This document shows, piece after piece, positions 1 to 5,318 of a DNA stretch of 12,055 nt. Position numbers and translations under genes: made by a program. The notes under the pieces were generated by a model that had not been told where the DNA came from, did not search any database, and saw only the letters and a list, made by a program, of their open reading frames with translations. The stretch lies in the NCBI GenBank assembly GCA_013334845.1, contig JAAXWV010000021.1, positions 1 to 12,055 of the forward strand, given 5' to 3'. How positions within the stretch are numbered: position 1 is the first letter of the stretch; every line of letters begins with the position of its first letter. The stretch is from Candidatus Roizmanbacteria bacterium. Its GTDB lineage: Bacteria; Patescibacteriota; Microgenomatia; UBA1406; GWC2-37-13.

Positions 1-633
1 CCCCTGGTTGTTTATCTGAAGAGTTACTGGGACAGTATCGCTGCTGTCAAATATGCGCACGGTTTTTCCAAACAGGCGAAGAGTAATAGGGGCAAGAGTG
101 TCAAAAATCCCGATTGATCCACGGAGGTCAAGTTCGCCTGTTTGAGTGACGGTAACGAGAATGGGGGTGCCGATAGTGATCTTCGCTTGGGGAGCAGTGA
201 CTCCTTCCTGTCCCGGACTGGGTTGCGATTCAGCGAGGAGAGTATAGTAATAATCGCCTTGGGGAGCCCCATCAGGCACTCTAATTCTCAATAGAAGCTG
301 TTGCGAGCCTTCACCTTTGAGAAAAAACGGTGTGTCTAGCTGTACCTCGGAATTGTCAAGAGAGAACCGTATTGGCCCCTCCATTTCCGGTTTAATAGTG
401 ATTTGTCCAAGTTCATTGCGGGGAGAAAAGGGGAGAACTTTTGTCTGAAAAACTCCCGGATCACCATTATTTATCAGTTGATAGGCGATGAGAAGCGACT
501 TTCCCGGTTGAGCTATCAGCTCTAAGCGTGGTGGAGAGATAGAGAGCGACGCCTTCTGAGCAAACAGCGGTGGTGCAAAAAGACAGAGTGCGATCAGCAT
601 CGATACGTTAAGATATAGTCTTGCTATTTTCAT
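1..633 (-). CDS. Secreted DUF916/WxL-interacting-like surface protein (partial, 3' end outside window)
   Basis: The reading frame is open from an ATG at 633 to base 1 (211 codons, no stop), so the C-terminus is missing. Residues 1-25 form a signal peptide: a short positive N-region (MKIAR), a hydrophobic core and an end at LFA. The mature part begins with a beta-rich stretch (SLSISPPRLEL, then QPGKSLLIAYQL, then a pattern like LLLRIRVPDGAPQGDYYYT) typical of Ig-like domains in DUF916/WxL-interacting proteins and periplasmic-chaperone-like folds. It lies 20 bases after the WxL-like gene on the same strand, with only a weak ribosome site, so it is probably co-transcribed with it. In Gram-positive Csc clusters, DUF916 and WxL proteins are encoded together and assemble on the cell wall; a similar partnership here is inference. 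The signal peptide is clear, the family assignment moderate. Confidence 0.7.
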   Translation of the reverse strand, partial: MKIARLYLNVSMLIALCLFAPPLFAQKASLSISPPRLELIAQPGKSLLIAYQLINNGDPGVFQTKVLPFSPRNELGQITIKPEMEGPIRFSLDNSEVQLDTPFFLKGEGSQQLLLRIRVPDGAPQGDYYYTLLAESQPSPGQEGVTAPQAKITIGTPILVTVTQTGELDLRGSIGIFDTLAPITLRLFGKTVRIFDSSDTVPVTLQINNQG

Positions 634-653
634 TTTCAACTGTTAATTCTTAA

Positions 654-1415
654 TTAATATGTCGGTATTGCAGCAAAATTAATAACAGTCTGATAGCTTC
701 CAGCTGCTTGTGTCGCTGAGACATTTGTTTTTACCATCATAGTAGCTTGTCGACTTCTCCCTACATTTGTACTATACATAACCACAGCAGGATTGGCAGA
801 GGCACTGCGGTCGGGTAAAGGACGGAAATAAGTGGAGTCTATGAAATCGGTCGGAATGTCCTGTCCCGTCATCGTGTATCCAAACCCATACGTCGAGTTG
901 GAGTTCCAGATCGCCGCCGATGATGTGGTGCAGGTTCCTCCGTCACAGTTTGTGTCGGGAATGTAATATCCTGCCATAGTGCGCAGTTTCCCTTCTTCGA
1001 TAGCCGTAACTTGATAGTTTCCAGCAGCACCGAACGAGACGGTAAGTGTGGTATTGATGGTAGCGGGCGTGCCGGGAGTAAGCACACCGAAATTGAGATT
1101 GGTGTTGGACACGCTGAACCGGAAGGGAATAATATTATGCCAGTATTGGAACCCAGCTTTTACATAGTATCCGTTTGAGTTAAATGACTGAGCTGCTGTC
1201 TGCCCCATGGTGGTCGATATTTTATAGTTGGAAGAGGATTCACTTCTTGCTCCGATATTGACGTTGCCATACTGGATGTGATAAATATTGGAATCCATGT
1301 CTGTGGCCTGCACACAGGGAGTCAAAATAATAAATCCGGCGAAGAGGAAAAAAACAATACGTCGTGTAGGAAACATGAAATCATTATGAAGATTTTTCAT
1401 GAAATTATCAAACAC
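654..1415 (-). CDS. Secreted WxL-like surface protein
   Basis: A protein of 253 residues if it starts at GTG 1415. That start overlaps the stop of the upstream gene by one base (TAGTG) and has AAGGA seven bases before it. ATG starts at 1400 and 1376 are possible but lack a ribosome site. Residues about 14-37 are a signal peptide ending VQA. The mature protein has an N-terminal segment with GQTAAQSF and GYYVKAGFQYW (70-92), then a beta-rich C-terminal domain (98-253) with IPFRFSVSNTNLNFG, a paired-cysteine loop C157/C162, a YGFGY motif (176-180), an FRPLPDRSA motif and an ending like AAGSYQTVINFAAIPTY. From memory this layout matches surface proteins abundant in Microgenomates and related to Gram-positive WxL domains; no database was consulted. 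It is the middle gene of a three-gene minus-strand operon. It is probably surface-bound; its binding partner is unknown. Confidence 0.75.
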   Translation of the reverse strand: MFDNFMKNLHNDFMFPTRRIVFFLFAGFIILTPCVQATDMDSNIYHIQYGNVNIGARSESSSNYKISTTMGQTAAQSFNSNGYYVKAGFQYWHNIIPFRFSVSNTNLNFGVLTPGTPATINTTLTVSFGAAGNYQVTAIEEGKLRTMAGYYIPDTNCDGGTCTTSSAAIWNSNSTYGFGYTMTGQDIPTDFIDSTYFRPLPDRSASANPAVVMYSTNVGRSRQATMMVKTNVSATQAAGSYQTVINFAAIPTY

Positions 1416-2053
1416 TACTTTTTCCTTTCTTCGTACTGTTCAATTAGTACTTCCAGACGATGTGTGTGTTTTCTAATTTCATGCAGTTGATGGTCGCCCA
1501 TAAAGTTTTCCAGGTTGTATTTGATACTTTTGATATGATTTTTGAGAAGAAGAGAGAGAAAGAGTATGGAATCGGTATCAGATTCAACGAGCTTACGCTG
1601 GAGTATACCTGTTTTAGCTGCCAATTGTCCGAGATAAAGGGCAAACGGAGTAAGAAAAGCGAGCGAAGCAATTGGAATAAGCATCTTCAACCCTTGATCT
1701 GGGGGGAGCGAGAGCGTGTAACAGAGCGCGAGTGATAAGGTAGTAACAATTGAGATGGTAGGCTCGAGTAAAAGACAGAGTGAGAACAGGAGAAAATAGT
1801 TGAGGAAAAAGAGAGGAGAGCTGACTCCACCGCTTGTTGTGACTGTACTAATAACAACGAACGTAAAAACTACAGATTCAAGAAGGCGAGATTGAGTGAG
1901 TTGAGAAAGAATAGTTCGCTTGCTGATAAACAAGATAATGAAAAGAAACGCTATTATCTGCAGCTCATACTCTTTAAGAGGGGAAGCAGCCACGAGAAAC
2001 GACAAAACGATGGTAACAATCAGGACGATGGAATGAGTGACAGCTAACGGCAT
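1415..2053 (-). CDS. Multi-pass membrane protein resembling a histidine-kinase sensor half without a catalytic domain
   Basis: A protein of 212 residues starting at ATG 2053; an in-frame TAA lies just upstream, so no longer start exists. About six hydrophobic segments are visible (roughly 8-23, 31-44, 58-72, 80-96, 98-115, 123-141). The TSGGVSSPLFFLNYF stretch (73-87) resembles the small-residue/SPF motif in the membrane sensor domains of RegB/PrrB-like and related histidine kinases. A cytoplasmic helical tail (150-212) follows, with NHIKSIKYNLENF and a second helix. It could be a worn two-helix dimerisation domain with His173 in the place of the phospho-accepting His, but this is weak. There is no ATP-binding (N, G1, G2) region, so it cannot be a kinase by itself. 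It heads the operon of secreted WxL-like proteins. A sensory, anchoring or export role is possible; no function is proven. Confidence 0.65.
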   Translation of the reverse strand: MPLAVTHSIVLIVTIVLSFLVAASPLKEYELQIIAFLFIILFISKRTILSQLTQSRLLESVVFTFVVISTVTTSGGVSSPLFFLNYFLLFSLCLLLEPTISIVTTLSLALCYTLSLPPDQGLKMLIPIASLAFLTPFALYLGQLAAKTGILQRKLVESDTDSILFLSLLLKNHIKSIKYNLENFMGDHQLHEIRKHTHRLEVLIEQYEERKK

Positions 2054-2058
2054 AGTTT

Positions 2059-2087
2059 ATTATTATCTATCCGGGGGAGAATATCAA
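2059..2087 (-). promoter_or_regulatory. Promoter of the minus-strand surface-protein operon
   Basis: On the minus strand TTGATA (2087-2082) is followed after exactly 17 bases by AATAAT (2064-2059), a good sigma70-type match. The -10 box ends five bases before ATG 2053, so the transcript should begin at or very near the start codon, which fits the absence of any Shine-Dalgarno sequence. Confidence 0.6.
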
Positions 2088-2154
2088 AGAGAATTTTAAA
2101 TTGGTGTCAATACGTCATTCCCTTCTTTTTCCGGCGGCCTGTCTTCGATTCATT

Positions 2155-2344
2155 CTCCACCAGTGCTCACCCGCCTCGGAAAGCCGGCGAAAGCTGCGCG
2201 CTGGTGGGAGCCCTTTCTCTCAGACACCCGGAAAAAGGGATGTCTAAAAGAGAGTCACTCCTTCGAGTTCCCTCCTCTTATTCCGTTAGTCACCGAGAGT
2301 CCCCTCATCAAGAGGGTGTCGGTGCAAGGAATAACGGGGAGGGA
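2155..2344. other. Structured spacer: nested inverted repeats, candidate ncRNA or leader
   Basis: This gene-free stretch between the divergent operons holds three inverted-repeat units. Unit 1 pairs CTCCACCAG (2155-2163) with CTGGTGGGAG (2201-2210), with CGCC/GGCG inside. Unit 2 pairs CTCTC (2217-2221) with GAGAG (2250-2254), AGACA (2222-2226) with TGTCT (2241-2245) and CCC with GGG. Unit 3 is a long composite: TCCCTCC (2269-2275) with GGAGGGA (2338-2344), TTATTCC (2278-2284) with GGAATAA (2328-2334), CACCGA (2291-2296) with TCGGTG (2319-2324), and CCCTC (2302-2306) with GAGGG (2312-2316). CCGTTA (2283-2288) could instead pair with TAACGG (2332-2337), giving an alternative fold. There is no U-tract, so it is not a simple terminator. 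I could not match it to RNase P RNA, tmRNA, SRP RNA, 6S RNA, a T-box or a tRNA. The strand is uncertain. Confidence 0.45.
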
Positions 2345-2376
2345 GCGAGGAAATATACAATTTCCAAACTTACAAA

Positions 2377-2405
2377 TTTAAAATATTCTCCTTGTGTGTT
2401 ACAAT
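2377..2405 (+). promoter_or_regulatory. Promoter of secE
   Basis: TACAAT (2400-2405) is a good -10 box; a weak -35 (TTTAAA, 2377-2382) lies 17 bases upstream. The -10 ends seven bases before ATG 2413. This predicts a leaderless secE mRNA and argues against the in-frame TTG at 2392, which lies upstream of the -10 box. Confidence 0.5.
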
Positions 2406-2412
2406 ACTCTTT

Positions 2413-2622
2413 ATGGCACAACAGACATCAAATCCGGCACTAGCAAAAAATTGGACGGCAGACTTAATCGAGGAGTTAAAAAGGGTCACCTGGCCGAGTC
2501 GTCAGGACACTATTCGGCTGACCGCAATCGTCATTACTATCTCCTTGCTAATCGGACTATATATAGGTATAATAGATATTCTTTTAGCAAAATTATTGGA
2601 GCTATTTACCAAGGTTAGGTAA
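2413..2622 (+). CDS. secE: Preprotein translocase subunit SecE
   Basis: A protein of 69 residues, the size of the single-pass SecE of most bacteria. SecE clamps SecY in the membrane and is essential for the Sec protein-export channel. The N-terminal amphipathic stretch holds the family signature (LIEELKRVTWPSRQDT, about residues 18-33: the KxVxWPs core), followed by one transmembrane helix (about 37-59). I chose ATG 2413 because TACAAT just before it looks like a -10 box and the protein then begins MAQQ, a normal SecE N-terminus; a TTG start at 2392 would add seven unlikely residues. There is no Shine-Dalgarno sequence. nusG follows after 17 bases, the near-universal secE-nusG pairing, so the two are very likely co-transcribed. 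Confidence 0.93.
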   Translation: MAQQTSNPALAKNWTADLIEELKRVTWPSRQDTIRLTAIVITISLLIGLYIGIIDILLAKLLELFTKVR

Positions 2623-2639
2623 TCATTTCAAATTTACTC

Positions 2640-3254
2640 ATGGCGAAAACTAAACCGGTTGAAAAACCAGAAGAACCAGCACAACAGGGAGAAGAAACAG
2701 TATCTGAACCCGTACAAAATCCTCGGGAAGCAGAGGCAAAATGGTATGTTATTCATTCTCAGAATGGCTATGAACAGCGCGTCAAGAGTGCTCTTGAACA
2801 GCGTGTCATTTCTCTCGGAGTTGAGGACAAGATTTTTGACGTAGTGATACCTACCCGTGAAATTGTTGTGGTGAAAAAGGGTAAAAAAGCAAAGGCAACT
2901 GAGAAAGTTTTTCCTGGTTATGTTCTCATCAAGATGATTCTCGATGATGACTCATGGCTAGTGGTACGAACCACTGAAGGAGTGACAGGATTCGTCGGCG
3001 CAGGACTCAAACCGACTGCCATCTCTGAAAAGGAAGTACAGGCCATTATGAAATTCGTCCAGCAGGAACAGCCGAAGTTTAAGGCTAAGTTCTCTGTTGG
3101 TGAAGCTGTCAAGATTACCGAAGGCCCATTTGCTGACTTCCTTGGTACCATTGAGGCAATAGATGAAGAAAAAGGAAAGGTTCGAGTACTCGTTTCCATT
3201 TTTGATCGGGAGACTCCAGTCGAGCTTGATTTCCTACAAGTAGCAAAGCTATAA
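2640..3254 (+). CDS. nusG: Transcription termination/antitermination factor NusG
   Basis: A protein of 204 residues. NusG binds the RNA polymerase clamp, affects pausing and termination, and links transcription to ribosomes (S10) or Rho. Residues 1-33 are a charged, low-complexity tail rich in K, E, P and Q that is absent from E. coli NusG. The NGN domain spans about 34-145 (WYVIHSQNGYE, FPGYVLIKM at 91-99, VRTTEGVTGFVG at 109-120), and the KOW domain about 150-204 (VGEAVKITEGPFADFLGTI, then VLVSIFDRETPVELDF). All typical motifs are present. There is no ribosome site before the ATG; translation probably depends on coupling to secE 17 bases upstream or on SD-independent initiation. The following 80-base spacer contains a separate promoter for rplK. 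Confidence 0.96.
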   Translation: MAKTKPVEKPEEPAQQGEETVSEPVQNPREAEAKWYVIHSQNGYEQRVKSALEQRVISLGVEDKIFDVVIPTREIVVVKKGKKAKATEKVFPGYVLIKMILDDDSWLVVRTTEGVTGFVGAGLKPTAISEKEVQAIMKFVQQEQPKFKAKFSVGEAVKITEGPFADFLGTIEAIDEEKGKVRVLVSIFDRETPVELDFLQVAKL

Positions 3255-3289
3255 ACAAAGTTGTTTGTGAGTTCCTTGGTCTTCCTATG

Positions 3290-3318
3290 TTACGGTAGAG
3301 GAGAAGAAGGAATATTAT
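3290..3318 (+). promoter_or_regulatory. Promoter of rplK
   Basis: TTACGG (3290-3295) and TATTAT (3313-3318) are separated by exactly 17 bases. The predicted start near 3325 gives a leader of about 10 bases before ATG 3335. This would let rplK-rplA be transcribed apart from secE-nusG. Confidence 0.5.
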
Positions 3319-3334
3319 TTAGATTTTTAAAACT

Positions 3335-3760
3335 ATGGCAAAAAAGGTAAAAACACTTATTAAACTGAATCTTCCTGCTGGTGAAGCGACACCCGCCCCA
3401 CCAGTTGGACCAGCGTTAGGTCAGCATGGAGTTCCTATCATGGACTTCATTAAAGAGTATAACGCTCGCACTGCTCCCCAGAAAGGACAGATTATCCCGG
3501 CTGTTATCACTGTTTATGAAGATCGTTCGTTCACTTTTATTACGAAGCTCCCTCCGGTGGCAGCTATGATCAAGCGCAAGCTCGGACTTCAGGCAGGATC
3601 AGGCAAACCAAACACAGAAAAAGTAGGGAAGCTTAGTAAGGTTCAGGTAGAAGAAATCGCGAAGGATAAAATGAATGATTTAAATACCGTTGATCTTGCT
3701 GCCGCTTCCAATATTGTAGCCGGCACCGCTCGTTCAATGGGAATAGACGTAGAAGCGTAA
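3335..3760 (+). CDS. rplK: 50S ribosomal protein L11
   Basis: A protein of 141 residues, the standard L11 length. L11 binds the GTPase-associated region of 23S rRNA and supports elongation-factor action and stringent-response sensing. The N-terminal domain has the proline-rich signature (PAPPVGPALGQHGVPIMDF, about 20-38), and the C-terminal rRNA-binding domain has KLPPVAAMIKRKLGLQAGSG and an ending like NTVDLAAASNIVAGTARSMGI. Nothing appears missing. No Shine-Dalgarno sequence precedes the ATG. The stop codon TAA sits in the loop of a perfect 6-bp inverted repeat. rplA follows after an unusually long, repeat-rich spacer of 148 bases. Confidence 0.97.
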   Translation: MAKKVKTLIKLNLPAGEATPAPPVGPALGQHGVPIMDFIKEYNARTAPQKGQIIPAVITVYEDRSFTFITKLPPVAAMIKRKLGLQAGSGKPNTEKVGKLSKVQVEEIAKDKMNDLNTVDLAAASNIVAGTARSMGIDVEA

Positions 3761-3766
3761 CGCTTC
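3752..3766 (+). repeat. Inverted repeat around the rplK stop codon
   Basis: GAAGCG (3752-3757) and CGCTTC (3761-3766) are perfect complements with the rplK stop codon TAA as the three-base loop. There is no U-tract after it, so it is not an ordinary terminator. It may protect the 3' end of rplK RNA or belong to the structured rplK-rplA spacer. Confidence 0.5.
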
Positions 3767-3770
3767 GCGG

Positions 3771-3839
3771 GTAACATAGAACGTGAAACATGAAGCATGT
3801 TCACGAAGTGTTTGTTCCATGTTACTGTTACATGTTATT
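3771..3839 (+). repeat. Long imperfect hairpin and tandem direct repeat in the rplK-rplA spacer
   Basis: GTAACATAGAAC (3771-3782) pairs with GTTCCATGTTAC (3814-3825) with one mismatch. Nested inside, GTGAAACATG (3783-3792) pairs with CATGTTCAC (3796-3804) with one bulged A and a three-base loop. The right arm is followed by a near-copy, GTTACATGTTAT (3827-3838), giving a 13-base tandem direct repeat. A perfect palindrome CCGGATCCGG lies further on at 3852-3861. The position before rplA allows a regulatory leader (for example L1 autoregulation), but no L1-binding motif could be confirmed. A dispersed intergenic repeat is the alternative. Confidence 0.6.
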
Positions 3840-3908
3840 TGTTAAGTCATACCGGATCCGGAACCCAAACACGGATTAGGGAGACAATTTATTATTTATT
3901 AAACATAT

Positions 3909-4700
3909 ATGGGAAAAATCAGAACACGTGTGATTGGAGATGAAGAAGTTGAAAAGCAGCAGAAAGATGAGCAAAAGAAACGCTCAGAGCAGAAAAAGAA
4001 AGAGAGAAAATTGAATCTCTCTGATTTGAAAGATGCAAAAGATGATGTTGTTGTCGAAGAATCACAAAAAGAAGTAGAAAAAGACGAGAAGCATGAAGTG
4101 AAAGTAAGATCTCACGGAAAACGCTATTCTGAGTCAAAGAAACTTGTGGAGAAAAAGAAGAAATATCATCTTGAAGAAGCTGTTGCTCTTTTGAAAAAAA
4201 TGAAGCGCGCACAGTTTGAAGAATCAGTTGAAGTTCATTTGAATGTTGATAAGGAAGGCTTGAAGGGAGAAGTTGAGCTTCCTCATTCCACCGGAAAAAC
4301 AGTTCGAGTGGCTGTGGTAGACGATGCACTTCTTGATAAACTGGAGAATGGAGTTATTGATTTTGATGTGTTGGTAACTCATCCATCATTCATGCCAAAA
4401 CTTGCAAAATATGCTCGTATTTTGGGTCCGAAAGGCTTGATGCCCAATCCAAAAGCTGGCACCATTTCCACCGACACAGATGCAGTGGTTAAAAAATTCT
4501 CAAAAGGTGTGCTTCGCTGGAAGGGTGAGGCAAAATTTCCCCTCGTACACCAGCTCGTAGGTAAAATCAGCCTTGAAGATGCTGCTCTCGCTGAGAACGT
4601 CCGGGCTTTTTACAACGCTGTTGGAAAAGTACATGTCAAGAGCATGGTAATCAAATCCACCATGAGTCCATCAGTCTTAATTGATATAGATACGATCTAA
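3909..4700 (+). CDS. rplA: 50S ribosomal protein L1 with charged N-terminal extension and shortened domain II
   Basis: A protein of 263 residues against about 230 in most bacteria. L1 forms the mobile stalk of the large subunit, which helps release E-site tRNA, and commonly represses its own mRNA. Residues 1-65 are a Lys/Glu-rich, probably disordered or helical extension. The L1 core begins near residue 66: KKYHLEEAVALLKKMKRAQFE (84-104), LPHSTGKTVRVAV (124-136), ILGPKGLMPNPKAGT (171-185, the L1 signature) and STMSPSVLIDI at the end. Compared with E. coli L1, about 18 residues are missing from domain II between VRVAV and the DFDVLV strand. From memory, similar short forms occur in CPR bacteria. 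There is no ribosome site; TATTAA lies six bases before ATG 3909 as a weak possible -10. A strong terminator follows 23 bases after the stop, and rplJ-rplL are not downstream. Confidence 0.95.
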   Translation: MGKIRTRVIGDEEVEKQQKDEQKKRSEQKKKERKLNLSDLKDAKDDVVVEESQKEVEKDEKHEVKVRSHGKRYSESKKLVEKKKKYHLEEAVALLKKMKRAQFEESVEVHLNVDKEGLKGEVELPHSTGKTVRVAVVDDALLDKLENGVIDFDVLVTHPSFMPKLAKYARILGPKGLMPNPKAGTISTDTDAVVKKFSKGVLRWKGEAKFPLVHQLVGKISLEDAALAENVRAFYNAVGKVHVKSMVIKSTMSPSVLIDIDTI

Positions 4701-4723
4701 GACGAAGAATACGTAAAAAACAG

Positions 4724-4748
4724 GGGCGGCTGAAAAGCCGCCCTTTTT
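4724..4748 (+). terminator. Rho-independent terminator after rplA
   Basis: GGGCGGCT (4724-4731), a GAAA tetraloop (4732-4735) and AGCCGCCC (4736-4743) form a perfect 8-bp G+C-rich stem, directly followed by TTTTT (4744-4748). An A-run at 4714-4720 lies just upstream. It closes the secE-nusG-rplK-rplA block. Confidence 0.93.
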
Positions 4749-4752
4749 AGTA

Positions 4753-4780
4753 TTTGCTCATTCTCCCTTTTCTGTATAAT
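4753..4780 (+). promoter_or_regulatory. Promoter of the HEPN-like gene
   Basis: A perfect TATAAT (4775-4780) ends six bases before ATG 4787. A poor -35 (TTTGCT, 4753-4758) lies 16 bases upstream. The closeness to the ATG predicts a leaderless transcript and rules out the in-frame TTG at 4754 as the start. Confidence 0.6.
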
Positions 4781-4786
4781 GGATTA

Positions 4787-5311
4787 ATGTCTACCATTAC
4801 CGATACAAACTCATCCTTTTGGAACTATCTAAGTCAGCCTCAAAAAGATCTTATCCTGGAGGGCAACTACCTCATCACTGAGATTATTCAGGATAATAAA
4901 TACGGGTTTAAAGATTATGCTTTTTTGGTGTTTCCCTTTGCAAAAGCATACGAAGGATTTCTTAAGGAGTTATTTAAAGATATAGGATACATCTCTCATC
5001 TTGATTATATTTCGGATCATCTTCGTTTGGGAAAGCTTATGTCTCCCAATCTAGTGGGAAGGCTCGACGGTAAATCACTTTATAAACAGGTAAAAGAAAG
5101 TACTACAAAAGAAACTGCCGACCGGATTTGGAATACGTGGAAGGAAGGACGAAATCAAATCACTCACTATTATCCTCATAACTATAAAGCCATTACTTTT
5201 GACGAAGCAAAACAAATTGTCGGAACTATTATCCAAACCATGGAAGACGCATACGCAAAATTAAGCCCACGAATCTTAGATCGTGTTTCACAACCGGTCA
5301 TTAGTATATAG
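4787..5311 (+). CDS. HEPN-domain protein, RnlA/RNase LS-like putative toxin ribonuclease
   Basis: A helical protein of 174 residues. Near the C-terminus is WNTWKEGRNQITHYYP (115-130), containing R122-N123-x3-H127. This matches the RNxxxH motif of HEPN ribonucleases, in which Arg and His form the metal-independent RNase site of a dimer. The flanking pattern (Trp before the motif, YYPH after it, then a helix EAKQIVGTIIQTME) resembles the toxin domain of the RnlA/RNase LS family, whose toxins cut mRNA and act in anti-phage defence. The N-terminal DYAFLVFPFAKAYEGFLKELF helix (43-63) fits the first HEPN helices. It has no Shine-Dalgarno sequence; ATG 4787 is chosen because TATAAT lies six bases before it. 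No RnlB-like antitoxin is visible beside it, and the Ca2+-ATPase gene starts seven bases after the stop. The HEPN call is fairly firm; the RnlA family and toxin role are inference. Confidence 0.7.
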   Translation: MSTITDTNSSFWNYLSQPQKDLILEGNYLITEIIQDNKYGFKDYAFLVFPFAKAYEGFLKELFKDIGYISHLDYISDHLRLGKLMSPNLVGRLDGKSLYKQVKESTTKETADRIWNTWKEGRNQITHYYPHNYKAITFDEAKQIVGTIIQTMEDAYAKLSPRILDRVSQPVISI

Positions 5312-5312
5312 T
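5307..5312 (+). promoter_or_regulatory. Possible -10 box of the P-type ATPase gene
   Basis: TATAGT (5307-5312) overlaps the stop codon of the HEPN-like gene and ends six bases before ATG 5319, the same spacing as at other starts here. No convincing -35 at 17 bases; TTCACA (5287-5292) is only 14 bases away. Read-through from the upstream promoter is equally possible. Confidence 0.35.
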
Positions 5313-5318
5313 ATCGTT

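Noticed and set aside
2101..2344. RNase P RNA, tmRNA, T-box, TPP riboswitch or tRNA in the spacer (fragments such as TTCGATT, ACCAGCG, CTGAGAG)
   Set aside because: Only short fragments match, in the wrong order or spacing. No T-arm pairs correctly and the long conserved cores of these RNAs are absent.
2163..2443. Open frames across the structured spacer upstream of secE (GTG starts at 2163 and 2204)
   Set aside because: They begin with GTG inside hairpin arms, have no ribosome site or leaderless promoter, look unlike proteins and overlap secE. The base pairing explains the sequence better.
3255..3269. Terminator after nusG (ACAAA/TTTGT hairpin)
   Set aside because: The stem is only five A/T-rich pairs and no U-tract follows.
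3919..4329. Antisense frame of 136 codons opposite rplA
   Set aside because: It lies fully within rplA and its Ser/Leu/Gln-rich composition is what the Lys/Glu-rich sense strand produces.
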